DNA from: Fodinibacter sp038258215
Lineage (GTDB): Bacteria > Actinomycetota > Actinomycetes > Actinomycetales > Dermatophilaceae
DNA: 64,000 nt
Direction of reading: 5' to 3'
Assembly (NCBI GenBank): GCA_038258215.1
Contig: JBBSQC010000018.1
Span: 5,133-69,132 of the forward strand
Made by a program: the position numbers and the translations under genes. Under the pieces are notes generated by a model. It was not told where the DNA came from. It searched no databases and saw only the letters and a list, made by a program, of their open reading frames with translations. This document shows positions 51,619 to 60,192 of this stretch, piece after piece (position 1 is the first letter of the stretch; every line of letters starts with the position of its first letter).

Positions 51619-52770
51619 ATGGCGACACGAATCCTGGGGGCCGGCGAGGCCGAGCTGAGAGCAGCGCGCACGAGTGTCAAGTGGGTGGCGTACCCGCCCG
51701 ACGTCCTGCCGGTCTGGGTCGCGGAGATGGATGTCGCTCCCTGCCCGTCGGTCGTGGAGGCGGTGAGCTCAGCCGTGCGCCGCGGGGACACGGGTTACGG
51801 GTGGGAGCCCCGATACGCCGCCTCCGTCGCCCGCTTCGCGGACTGGGCCTGGGGATGGGAGATCGACCCGGGGGTCGCGATGCAGGTCACCGACGTGATG
51901 ATCGGTGCGACCGAGCTGCTCCGGCTGTTCACCGACGACGGTGGTCCCGTGGTGGTCTCTCCCCCGGTCTACGACTCCTTCTTCGGCTTCCTCGACGCCA
52001 TCGGGCGGCGCCGCATCGAGGCACCGCTCACGCCGGCCGGCCGCCTGGACCCAGATGCCCTGGCGACGGCGTTCCGGGAGGCGACGGCGCACGGCGAGCG
52101 GGCGGCATACCTGCTGTGCAATCCACAGAACCCCACGGGCACCGTGCACACACGCGACGAGCTCGCCATGGTGGCGGCCCTGGCTCACGAGCACGGGGTC
52201 CGAGTGGTGGCCGACGAGATCCACGCGCCGCTGACGTATGCCGACGGGCCGGCCTTCACGCCGTTCGTCACCGTGCCCGGTGGTGAGTTCGGGCTCTCGG
52301 TGTTCTCGCCTTCCAAGGGATGGAACCTCGCCGGGCTGAAGTCCGCCCTGGTCGTGGCGGGGAGCGGGTGTGTCGACGACCTCAAGCGGCTCCACGAGGT
52401 GCACACTCACGGGTCGTCGCACGTCGGGGCCATCGCGCACTGCGCCGCCATGGACGACGGACGGGACTGGCTCGTGCAGCTGCGGGTCGAGCTGGCCGAG
52501 CGGCGCGAGCTGCTCGGTGACCTCGTGGCCCAGCACCTCCCCGAGGTTCGGTGGCAGTCTCCGGAGGCGACCTACCTCGCGTGGCTGGACTGCCGGGCCC
52601 TCGGCCTCGGCGACGACCCGGCGCGGGTGTTCCGCGAGCGGGGGCGGGTGGCTCTCGCCTCCGGCCCGGCGTATGCGCCCGAGCAGGGGCGAGGGTTCGC
52701 GCGGCTGAACTTCGCGACCTCGCCCGAGGTCCTCACCGACGCGGTGCACCGGATGGCCGCGTCGCTCTGA
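51619..52770 (+). CDS. MalY/PatB-family PLP aminotransferase (cystathionine beta-lyase type)
   Basis: A 383-residue fold-type I PLP enzyme. DVLPVWVAEMDVAPCPSVVEAV is the MalY/PatB N-terminal signature; CNPQNPTG is the substrate-binding stretch; VVADEIHAPLTY is the PLP Asp region; and SPSKGWNLAGLKSALVV holds the Schiff-base Lys. Such enzymes cleave cystathionine C-S bonds and are often regulators or sulfur-metabolism enzymes. Leaderless ATG after TAGGGT. The 3' end overlaps the converging CDF gene by 38 bases, which is unusual and suggests that one tail is newly extended. Confidence 0.9.
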   Translation: MATRILGAGEAELRAARTSVKWVAYPPDVLPVWVAEMDVAPCPSVVEAVSSAVRRGDTGYGWEPRYAASVARFADWAWGWEIDPGVAMQVTDVMIGATELLRLFTDDGGPVVVSPPVYDSFFGFLDAIGRRRIEAPLTPAGRLDPDALATAFREATAHGERAAYLLCNPQNPTGTVHTRDELAMVAALAHEHGVRVVADEIHAPLTYADGPAFTPFVTVPGGEFGLSVFSPSKGWNLAGLKSALVVAGSGCVDDLKRLHEVHTHGSSHVGAIAHCAAMDDGRDWLVQLRVELAERRELLGDLVAQHLPEVRWQSPEATYLAWLDCRALGLGDDPARVFRERGRVALASGPAYAPEQGRGFARLNFATSPEVLTDAVHRMAASL

Positions 52771-53518
52771 ACCCACCCACGCACCTGGGACCCTGGTTGC
52801 TGGCGCAGCATTCGTCCGAGGAGTCGCCGGGTTCGTCCGTGCAGCCGCAGACCGCTCGGCTGGTGGCGTCGTCGTGGGCCCGCCCGGGGCTACAACATCC
52901 TTCGCCCCGCCACGCGTCGCGGCCCTCCTTGAGGGCGACGGCTGCGATGACGAGTCCGGCGATGGGGTCGGCCCATGACCAGCCGAGCGTTGCGTTGAGC
53001 ACCAGCCCGACGAGCAGCACGGCGGACACGTAGGTGCACAGCAGTGTCTGTGTGGAGTCGGCCACCACGGCGTTGGAGCCCAGGGCCTTTCCAGTGCGAC
53101 GTTGGGCGAAGGACAGGAACGGCATGATGACCAGTGAGGCAGCCGCCAGCGCTATCCCGACTGGGGAGGGGTCGGTGTGGTGGTCGCCGAACAGCGCACG
53201 CACCGACTCGACGCTGACGTAGGCGGCGAGGGCGAAGAATGACAACGCCATGAGGCGGAGGGCCTGCTGTTCGCGGCTCTCAGGCACTCGGTGGCGGAAC
53301 TGCCACAGGATGATCGCGCCACTGGACACCTCGACCACGGAGTCGAGCCCGAATCCGACGAGCGCCACGGAGCCGGCGACCACACCGGCGGTGATGGCGA
53401 TGGCGGCCTCGGCGACGTTGTAGGTCAGGGACGCGGCGGCCAGGAACTGCGCCCGACGCCCAAGACGCGCCTTGTCCTCGCGGGACAGTGCGCTCGGAGC
53501 GTGAACGTGGGTGGTCAT
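52733..53518 (-). CDS. CDF-like cation transporter with a Cys-rich tail
   Basis: A 261-residue cation-diffusion-facilitator-like protein with five or six membrane helices. Metal-site residues are visible in SVALVGFGLDSVVEVSSGAII and NAVVADSTQTLLCTYVSAVL, with WADPIAGLVIAAVAL after them. The C-terminal 45 residues carry seven cysteines (GEGCCSPG ... AVCGCTDEP ... SDECCASNQGPRC), a likely soft-metal-binding tail rather than the usual CDF cytoplasmic domain. The start ATG overlaps the stop of the CmtR-like regulator by 4 bases, pointing to cadmium, lead or zinc export. Confidence 0.85.
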   Translation of the reverse strand: MTTHVHAPSALSREDKARLGRRAQFLAAASLTYNVAEAAIAITAGVVAGSVALVGFGLDSVVEVSSGAIILWQFRHRVPESREQQALRLMALSFFALAAYVSVESVRALFGDHHTDPSPVGIALAAASLVIMPFLSFAQRRTGKALGSNAVVADSTQTLLCTYVSAVLLVGLVLNATLGWSWADPIAGLVIAAVALKEGRDAWRGEGCCSPGRAHDDATSRAVCGCTDEPGDSSDECCASNQGPRCVGGFRATRPSGAPRR

Positions 53519-53919
53519 GTGGCGGCCGGGAGCGTGTCCGCACCGAAGTTGGGACACAGGGTGACGGCATCACCGGTCAACCCCAGCAACCGTTCGGCGG
53601 CGGACAGCAGGTCGAGCACCGCTGCGCCGTAGGTGAGGGAGAACACCGATGCCCGGCCCAGCGGTCGAGATTCGACCAGCCCGCAACCCTTGAGGCAGGC
53701 GAGGTGCTTCGACACCGTGGACTGGGCCAGCCCCAGATGCTCCATGAGGTCCACCACCCGGTGCTCGCCGCGCGCCAGGTGGCGCAGGATGATGAGTCGG
53801 TTCGGGTCGCTGAAGCCATGGAACAAGCAGGCCGCCGCATCCAGTCCGGCCGATTCCAGTCCAGCCAATCCCACCTGAGGGACACGATCGAGCTGGATCA
53901 CCTGAGGTGGCATCGACAT
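53515..53919 (-). CDS. cmtR: ArsR/SmtB repressor, CmtR-like
   Basis: A 134-residue winged-helix metal sensor. FHGFSDPNRLIILRHLARGEHRVVDLMEHLGLAQSTVSKHLACLKGCGLVESRPLGR is the ArsR core. Within it, HLACLKGCGLV gives the Cys-x3-Cys pair of the CmtR sensor (Cys57 and Cys61 in M. tuberculosis), and TLCPNF near the C-terminus supplies the third Cys. CmtR-type repressors bind Cd(II)/Pb(II) and release DNA. The ATG at 53919 is chosen; the long upstream frame is out of the family. It shares an ATGA overlap with the transporter. Confidence 0.9.
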   Translation of the reverse strand: MSMPPQVIQLDRVPQVGLAGLESAGLDAAACLFHGFSDPNRLIILRHLARGEHRVVDLMEHLGLAQSTVSKHLACLKGCGLVESRPLGRASVFSLTYGAAVLDLLSAAERLLGLTGDAVTLCPNFGADTLPAAT

Positions 53920-53937
53920 ATGGCGATGATAGCCATA
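53919..53937. promoter_or_regulatory. Operator palindrome at the start of cmtR
   Basis: TATGGC-N7-GCCATA, a perfect inverted repeat beginning on the last base of the cmtR start codon and extending upstream. Imperfect repeats of this size near the start codon are where ArsR/SmtB repressors bind, so it is the probable autoregulatory site. Confidence 0.6.
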
Positions 53938-54035
53938 CACGTCGATCTTGCGCACCGTCCCCGGAACGGATGGCCGGCAGGCACCACGATCGTGCCGGAA
54001 GGTGACCCGCCCCCGCCGTCGCCCGCGCGCGCCGC

Positions 54036-54842
54036 TCAGCGCGGCAGGCGGGACAGCTGGTCGGGCACCATGACCCGGCGCAGCTGCTCGATGCCGTCGT
54101 CCGAGGAGTCGGTGCTCAGGACCGCCACCGGCTCGCCGCCCTGGTTGATGAGCACCGAAGGGCCCCGTTGGTGGTGAGCCAGACCAGGGTCGTGTCAGCC
54201 CAGAAGAAGCCGGCGGAGCCCGCCACGAACCGAGCAACCTTGTCACGGCCCACGACCGGGCGGCGAGCGCCCGGGGGACCATCCCCGCGCCGTCCGACGC
54301 GCTCACCACGTCGTCGGCCAGGACCCGCTCGAGGCCGGCGAGTCGCCAGAGCGGGCCGCCGCGAGGCAGGCCTCGAGCAGTGCTCGGGCGTGCGAGGCAT
54401 CGATCGGCGAGCGGCGTTCGCTCGCGAGGTGCTTCTTGGCGTGGCTCCCGAACTGCCGGGTGTTGGTCTCGGTCGTCTCGAGGATGGCGGAGATCGTCGA
54501 GTAGTCGTAGTCGAAAGCCTCACGCAGGATGTACGCCGCCCGCTCAGGGGCGGGAAGCCGTTCGAGAAGCACCAGTACCGCGGCCTCGATCGCCTCCGCA
54601 CGCTCGGCACCCAGGGTCGGGTCGGCACTGGTGTCAACGGGCTCCGGCAACCACGGTCCGACATACGTCTCACGGCGCACCCGAGCGGAGTCGGCGGTGT
54701 TGATCGCGAGTCGGGTCGTTGTCGTCGTCAGGAACCCGCCGGGATTGCGAACCACCGACCGGTCGGTGACGATGCCGGGCATCCGGTAGGCGATGCCGAA
54801 CATGCGCGGCCGGAAGTCGTCGAAGATGCTCAGCGATTCGAC
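54036..54842 (-). pseudogene. Decayed ECF41 (SigJ-like) sigma factor gene
   Basis: The intact protein of this family would read from an N-terminal sigma-2 region through sigma-4 to a SnoaL-like tail. Here sigma-2 is lost (FRPRMFGIAYRMPG jumps to RSVVRNPGGFLTTTTTRLAIN). Region 4 is intact (ERLPAPERAAYILREAFDYDYSTISAILE). The C-terminal half then changes frame at least three times, near 54345, 54262 and 54163. Pieces such as LERVLADDVVSASDGAGMV, VVGRDKVARFVAG and SVLINQGGEPVAVLSTD lie in different frames. The last ends QLSRLPR and TGA at 54036-54038. It is not expected to be active. Confidence 0.8.
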
Positions 54843-55270
54843 AGTCTCGGAACGGCACTTTTTCGCCCGTCATCCTTCCCGTGCTGTCGGCTCCCTCCCG
54901 GACCCCGGACCCCGGACCGGCGGTCCCGCACTGCGTGCGTCGCCGTTGAGCCACTCGGCAAGGGTCCGACCGCCGTGGACGGCGCCTGTCAGGAGACCAG
55001 CATGCCCTCGGTCAGCGCGGGGTTCCACCGGGACGGACCCGATATCCAGCGTCGGTGCATCGCCTCCGGGAGGCTTCAGCGCCAGGTCTCCCCGTCGACC
55101 CTGGGCCGGAGGGCCTCCCGGAGGCTCCGCGGCGTGGTAGCCCATCTCCGGCAGGGGCGGGTCGTCCATCGGCACCTCCGCGACGAGGCGCAGGTAGGAG
55201 TCGGTCTCGACTGCGTCCTCCATGAGCTCCCGGGCCCGGCTGGAACGGTGGCTGGTCGGGATCCACGGGC

Positions 55271-55399
55271 TCAGCCGGCCGCGACGGCCTGTGCCGCAGC
55301 CCAGTTGTCGTAGGTCGTGATGCCGAAGTGGGCGTCCGGGCCGGGGACGAGCTCGTCGCCGGTGAGGACGGCGCCGAAGTACGTCGCCCGCTCTGACAC
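55271..55399 (-). pseudogene. C-terminal gene remnant (42 aa), probable oxidoreductase
   Basis: Starting at a GTG at 55399, a frame on the minus strand reads ATYFGAVLTGDELVPGPDAH and then FGITTYDNWAAAQAVAAG before the TGA at 55271-55273. It reads like a C-terminus of an oxidoreductase- or NmrA-like protein but has no visible body. Nearby minus-strand frames at 54900-55260 include protein-like pieces (HAGLLTGAVHGGRTLAEWLNG, MEDAVETDSYLRLVAEVPM). The whole interval looks like decaying coding DNA; the family is uncertain. Confidence 0.35.
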
Positions 55400-55422
55400 C
55401 CAAGGGGGCATCAGGCCCAGCC

Positions 55423-55730
55423 ATCCTGCTCGGGGGCCTCGCCCTGATCTACCTTGCGCTGCGAATCACCGCGCGCGGTCTCGCCGGGGTTCTGGCGGTG
55501 GCGGGCGGCCTCGCCATCGCCTCCTCCCTGCTGCTGCGCCACAGGTCCCGCAGCCTGGCCGTCCTGGTGCTCTTGCCGGGGCACTCCCGTTCGGGATCGT
55601 CGCCTGGTGGAGCCTGGTGCCACCCTTGACCGCGGTCCTGACCCTGTTCATAGGCCTACCCCTCGTTCTCACCCACACGCCGCGTCCACTTGTCGCCACC
55701 AACAAGACAAGCGAGATGGCCGCCTCGTAA
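55423..55730 (+). pseudogene. Small membrane protein gene broken by a frameshift
   Basis: One frame gives two hydrophobic helices (ILLGGLALIYLALRITARGLAGVLAVAGGLAIASSLLL), then shifts near 55575-55590. Another frame continues with LPFGIVAWWSLVPPLTAVLTLFIGLPLVLTH and ends at a TAA at 55730. Joined, they form a roughly 100-residue membrane protein, but neither part has a convincing start. Family unknown. Confidence 0.5.
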
Positions 55731-56519
55731 GAGATCAATAGGACAGTCCCGATCACGTCCACAACCGGCGATGCATCATTTGCTATGCCCCACCCCGGTG
55801 GGCGTCCTTCCGTTCGGACCGGTCGCGGCCGTCTGGCGCCCGTCCTATTGGTGCTGCAGGTTCCACAACCGGTACGGCGAACGGCTAGGGATCACTGTAG
55901 GCGCGCCGGTACGTAGCCAGGAGCACTCGAAACTCAGTTGACAAGCAGTGACGAACTTGTCGACGACGCTTGAAAACGAGGCCATAGCGACGGCTTGGTT
56001 TCCCGCAGTCATCGCAACAGTGGGTGATTTTCGGAGGCTAGCAGGGCTGCGAAGAGGTCGGCTGGAGCGCGGTCTCCGAGGGTGATTCGAGGGCGGTGGC
56101 TCGAGCCGAGAACGAGCGGGTGATCATCAGGACGAGCTCGTCAATTCAGGTCTCAGGCGCATAGTGACCGGTTGAGCGCGCCGTTGCCCCTGATCACGAG
56201 ATTGCCGCCGTGCTCTTCGCACAGAGCGGCTACCCAAAGGGACGTCCCGCTCACGAGCGTGCAGCTGGGCTAAGGCAGACCAGTGTCGGGAATAGGACGA
56301 CGTACTTCTTCACGTTGTTGAGGTCGTCCTGTTTGACCTCTCGTTCATATCCTTCGACGGCTAGATCGGGACCTTGGTCCCTAGACAACAGGGCGTCCTG
56401 GCCCCAAGGTTCGAGGAAGGGACCTGATCAAGTGATGCCCTCACCACCCACTGGCCCAATGACCCGCCTAGCGGTCTTGAACTGCACGCTCGGTGGGACT
56501 ATCGAGGAAGGCAACAGCC
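55731..56519. other. Gene-free, decayed region upstream of aspA
   Basis: Nearly 800 bases without a supported gene. It contains the transposase tail noted below (56009-56128), and base composition falls towards that of the following island. No rRNA, tRNA or CRISPR-like repeat was seen. The aspA promoter must lie near the right end, but I could not pick a -10/-35 pair with confidence. Confidence 0.5.
56009..56128 (-). mobile_element. Transposase C-terminal remnant (IS30-like)
   Basis: On the minus strand a fragment ends SSHRPRITLGDRAPADLFAA and then LLASENHPLLR at a TGA (56009-56011). The motif RPRxTLGxRxPAxLFAALLAS is the usual tail of IS30-type transposases. It is preceded by an in-frame stop, so only about 40 codons remain and the element is dead. 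No terminal repeats were recognised. Confidence 0.45.
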
Positions 56520-57977
56520 ATGCCAGATGTTCGCGTAGAAGAAGACCTGCTGGGACCCCAGGAAGTTCCGGGTGATGCGTACTTCGGCGTCCACACGGTC
56601 CGCGCCGTAGAGAACTTCACGCTGAGCGGCGTCACCATCAGCGACATACCAGAGATGGTGCGGGCGATGGTCCAGGTCAAGAAGGCCTCAGCGCTGGCCA
56701 ACAAGGAAATGCATGTTATTCGCGGCGCCAAGGCCGATGCCATCGTTGCCGCTTGCGACGAGATCCTCCTGAATGGTCGCTGCATGAACCAATTCCCGAT
56801 CGACGTGTTCCAAGGTGGTGCGGGCACCTCGACCAACATGAACACCAACGAGGTCATCGCCAACCTTGCTCTGGAGTCATTGGGGCTGGCCAAAGGGCGT
56901 TACGACGTGATCGACCCGAATGACCACGTCAACCGGTGCCAGTCGACCAACGACGCCTATCCGACTGCGCTACACCTTGCTGTCCACAGCGCTGTCGAGG
57001 GCCTGAAGCACGAGATCGCCGAGTTGTCGGATGCCTTCGACCGCAAGGCGGACGAGTTCGCCGATGTCTTGAAGATGGGTCGTACCCAACTCCAGGATGC
57101 CGTGCCGATGACGCTGGGTCAGGAGTTCAGTGTGTACGGCGGACTGATGCGAGACGAGATCCGGCAGCTTGACAGGGCCGCAGAACTACTGCTCGAGGTC
57201 AACCTCGGTGCCACTGCTATCGGCACCGGTCTGAACACCCCCGACGGCTACTCGGCCTGCGCCGTCTCGAAATTGGCCGAGGTCACGGGTTTGCCGGTGG
57301 TGCTGGCTGAGAACCTCATCGAGGCGACCTCCGACACCGGTGCGTACGTGTCGATGCACGCGGCCATCAAGCGGGTGGCGGTCAAGCTCAGTAAAATTTG
57401 TAACGACCTCCGTCTGCTCTCCTCCGGTCCCCGGACCGGCCTCAACGAGATCAACCTTCCCGAGCTCCAGGCCGGCTCCTCGATCATGCCGGCGAAGGTG
57501 AACCCGGTTATGCCCGAGGTGGTCAACCAGGTTTGCTTCAAGGTCATCGGCAACGACGTGACCGTCTCGATGGCTGCGGAAGCGGGCCAACTGCAACTGA
57601 ACGTGATGGAGCCTGTGATCGCCCAGGCGCTCTTCGAGTCGATCAGCCTGTTGCGTAACGCCTGTCGAGGGCTGCGGAACAAGTGCGTGGACGGGATCAC
57701 CGCCAACCCCGAGGTCTGCCGGGACAACGTGATGAACTCCATCGGCATCGTCACCTTCCTCAACCCCGTGATCGGTCACCACAACGGTGACCTCGTCGGG
57801 AAGGAGTGCGCCCGCTCCGGACGCAGCGTCCGCGAGGTGGTGTTGGAGATGGACTTGATGAGTGAAGCTGATCTGGATGAGAACTTCTCCCCTGAGAACC
57901 TGATGCGACCCCTCTACCGCGGCAAGGTGTACACCGCCCAGGAGCACTCCACTGTTGTGGAGGGTGATCCCAGATGA
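56520..57977 (+). CDS. aspA: Aspartate ammonia-lyase (aspartase)
   Basis: Converts L-aspartate to fumarate and ammonia. The 485-residue protein has the fumarase/aspartase-superfamily signature GSSIMPAKVNPVMPE (catalytic Ser loop), DVFQGGAGTSTNMNTNEVIANLA and TGLNTPDGYSACAV, and keeps the usual length. It is aspartase rather than fumarase by overall similarity (MPDVRVEEDLLGPQEVPGDAYFGVHTVRA). The ATG at 56520 has a GAGGAAG site upstream; an earlier ATG adds nine residues. It overlaps the Dcu carrier gene (ATGA) and is less GC-rich than neighbours. Confidence 0.93.
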   Translation: MPDVRVEEDLLGPQEVPGDAYFGVHTVRAVENFTLSGVTISDIPEMVRAMVQVKKASALANKEMHVIRGAKADAIVAACDEILLNGRCMNQFPIDVFQGGAGTSTNMNTNEVIANLALESLGLAKGRYDVIDPNDHVNRCQSTNDAYPTALHLAVHSAVEGLKHEIAELSDAFDRKADEFADVLKMGRTQLQDAVPMTLGQEFSVYGGLMRDEIRQLDRAAELLLEVNLGATAIGTGLNTPDGYSACAVSKLAEVTGLPVVLAENLIEATSDTGAYVSMHAAIKRVAVKLSKICNDLRLLSSGPRTGLNEINLPELQAGSSIMPAKVNPVMPEVVNQVCFKVIGNDVTVSMAAEAGQLQLNVMEPVIAQALFESISLLRNACRGLRNKCVDGITANPEVCRDNVMNSIGIVTFLNPVIGHHNGDLVGKECARSGRSVREVVLEMDLMSEADLDENFSPENLMRPLYRGKVYTAQEHSTVVEGDPR

Positions 57978-59287
57978 TCGTCGCCGAGTTCGTGGTCGTC
58001 CTGGCGGCCATCTTCCTCGGGGCGCGAATCGGCGGCATCGCGATCGGGTTCGCCGGTGGCCTGGGAGTGGTCGCGCTGGCGATCCTCGGGGTGACCCCTG
58101 GCGAGCTGCCTCTCGCAGTGATCTCCATCATCATCGCCGTGATCACCGCCATCGCTGCGATGCAGGTAGCGGGAGGCATGGACTACCTGGTCAACCTGGC
58201 GGACCGGGTCCTCCGCAAGAAACCCAGGTACCTCAGCGTTCTGGCCCCACTCATCACCTACCTGATGACCTTCATGGCGGGGACCGGATTCACCGCGTTC
58301 GCGACGCTGCCCGTCATCACCGAGGTCGCGAAGGAGAACAACATCCGGCCGTCACGGCCACTGTCTCTTGCGGTCGTGTCCTCCCAGATCGCCATCACCG
58401 CGTCTCCGATCTCGGCAGCGGTCGTGATCTTCTCCGTCATGCTCGATGACAAGGGTGTGGACTATCTTCAGCTGCTCGCGGTCGCCGTGCCTTCGACCTT
58501 CATCGCCTCCATGGCGACAGCTGCCATCATGATGGCGATCGACAGGGTGCGTCATACAACCGACCTCGACACCCACCCCGAGTACCAACGCCGCTTGGCC
58601 CTCGGCACCGTCAGCGTGAAGGGTCCGGAAGAGCGAAAGATCATCCCCCGTGCTCGCCTCTCGGTTTTGATATTCGCCACCGGCCTCCTGGCTGTGGTGG
58701 GCTATTCAGTCATCATCAGCGAAAAGGTCGGGCTGGTCACCGACCCGGTGATGGAACGTGATTCCGCGATCATCGCGTTCATGTTGACCATCGCAATGAT
58801 CATCGTCCTCGTCTGCAAGGTGGACCCCAGCTCGATCCTGTCCGCGACGACCTTCAAATCCGGAATGAGCGCGAGCATCTGTGTCCTCGGAATCGCCTGG
58901 CTGGGCACCACCTTCGTGAGCGCACACGAGGCCGAGATCACCACCGTCGCTGGCGACCTGCTGCGCGACTATTCCTGGACGCTGGCCATCGTGCTGTTCT
59001 TCGCCTCGGCCCTGCTCTACTCCCAGGCTGCCACCACCTCCGCCCTGATGCCTACGGCACTGGCGATCGGAGTGGCCCCCCTGGGTGTCGTAGCCGCCTT
59101 CCCGGCCGTATCGGCCCTGTTCGTGCTGCCCACCTATCCCACGCTGCTGGCCGCAGTCGAGATGGACGACACCGGCACGACCCAGATCGGGAAGTACGTG
59201 TTCAACCACCCCTTCCTGGTCCCAGGAGCCATCAACATCACGATCGCGGTAGCCCTGGGTTTCCTGTTCGGCTCACTCATCCTCTGA
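57974..59287 (+). CDS. Anaerobic C4-dicarboxylate transporter (DcuA/DcuB family)
   Basis: A 437-residue carrier with about 11 membrane helices. MIVAEFVVVLAAIFLGARIGGIAIGFAGGLGVVALAILGV, then FMAGTGFTAFATLPVITEVAKE and SSQIAITASPISAAVVIFS are Dcu signatures. These proteins exchange fumarate, aspartate and succinate (aspartate or fumarate in, succinate out). Overlapping aspA by 4 bases, it probably feeds aspartase and removes succinate. Such carriers are typical of bacteria that respire fumarate and are rare in aerobic actinobacteria. Confidence 0.93.
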   Translation: MIVAEFVVVLAAIFLGARIGGIAIGFAGGLGVVALAILGVTPGELPLAVISIIIAVITAIAAMQVAGGMDYLVNLADRVLRKKPRYLSVLAPLITYLMTFMAGTGFTAFATLPVITEVAKENNIRPSRPLSLAVVSSQIAITASPISAAVVIFSVMLDDKGVDYLQLLAVAVPSTFIASMATAAIMMAIDRVRHTTDLDTHPEYQRRLALGTVSVKGPEERKIIPRARLSVLIFATGLLAVVGYSVIISEKVGLVTDPVMERDSAIIAFMLTIAMIIVLVCKVDPSSILSATTFKSGMSASICVLGIAWLGTTFVSAHEAEITTVAGDLLRDYSWTLAIVLFFASALLYSQAATTSALMPTALAIGVAPLGVVAAFPAVSALFVLPTYPTLLAAVEMDDTGTTQIGKYVFNHPFLVPGAINITIAVALGFLFGSLIL

Positions 59288-59442
59288 CCCACAGGGAACG
59301 TTACGCATCCGCACGAGGGACGCAACCCGGGCGCGGATCCGTGACGCACGAAGTCGACATTCTCACGGTGGTAAGCCAACAGTTCTCGTGGCAAGCCCTT
59401 GAGGTGGTGCCGCTCACGTCCGGTCCAGTCCGGTACGACGAG

Positions 59443-60192
59443 TCAGCCGTTCGGGCCACGAAGTAGTGCCCGTAGGGATTCCTTGGGCACCATCGCGATT
59501 GCAGCCAATGGAATGTCTGCGGGGCAGACCTGGGCGCATTCGCCGAAGGTCGAGCAGGGGCCGAACTCAAGGTCCGATGCCGCGGTCATATCCTTCGCGC
59601 GGTTCGCCCGCTCGGGTTGACCCTGGAGTACCAGCCCGAGGTGCGCCAGCTTCGATCCGAGGAACAACTGGGCCGAGCCGTTCGGGCAGGCCGCGACACA
59701 CGCTCCGCAACCGATGCACGCCGCCATGTCGAGCGTCGCCTCGGCGGTTGCGTGTGCAACCGGTCGTGCGTCGGCGTCCGGTGCCTTTCCGGCATCGACC
59801 GAGATGAAGCCACCGGACTCGATGAGCCTGTCAAGGGCCGAGCGGTCCACGACAAGGTCGCGAACGACGGGGAAGCTGGCTGCCCGAAGGGGTTCGAGGG
59901 TGATCCGAGCGCCGTCCGCGAAGCTCCTCAGGTGCTGCTGGCACGAGGGGGTGTTCGCCTCGGGGCCGTGGGGGCGGCCGTCGACGGTGATCCCGCAGGA
60001 ACCGCAGATCCCTTCACGACAGTCCGAGTCGAACGCAACTGGCTGCACCTGCTGCCCTAGGAGCGTCTCGTTGAGCCGGTCGATGACCTCGAGGAGCGAC
60101 ATCGCCGGCGAGGCGTCGTGCACCTCGTAGTCGACGAAGCCGCCCAAGGCTTCCCCATCGTGCTGACGCCAAATTCGTAGGTCGATCTTCAT
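59443..60192 (-). CDS. sdhB: Succinate dehydrogenase/fumarate reductase iron-sulfur subunit
   Basis: A 249-residue iron-sulfur subunit. DSDCREGICGSCGITVDGRPHGPEANTPSC binds [2Fe-2S]; CIGCGACVAACPNG binds [4Fe-4S]; CSTFGECAQVCPADIPL supplies the [3Fe-4S] cysteines. It passes electrons between the flavoprotein and the quinone-reactive cytochrome b. The ATG at 60192 overlaps the end of sdhA; the frame upstream lies inside sdhA. It is last in the sdhC-sdhA-sdhB operon, which converges on aspA-dcu. Confidence 0.95.
   Translation of the reverse strand: MKIDLRIWRQHDGEALGGFVDYEVHDASPAMSLLEVIDRLNETLLGQQVQPVAFDSDCREGICGSCGITVDGRPHGPEANTPSCQQHLRSFADGARITLEPLRAASFPVVRDLVVDRSALDRLIESGGFISVDAGKAPDADARPVAHATAEATLDMAACIGCGACVAACPNGSAQLFLGSKLAHLGLVLQGQPERANRAKDMTAASDLEFGPCSTFGECAQVCPADIPLAAIAMVPKESLRALLRGPNG

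Noticed and set aside
54303..54803. A functional 166-residue sigma factor
   Set aside because: It has lost the sigma-2 recognition part and the C-terminal half is in other frames, so it is reported as a pseudogene.
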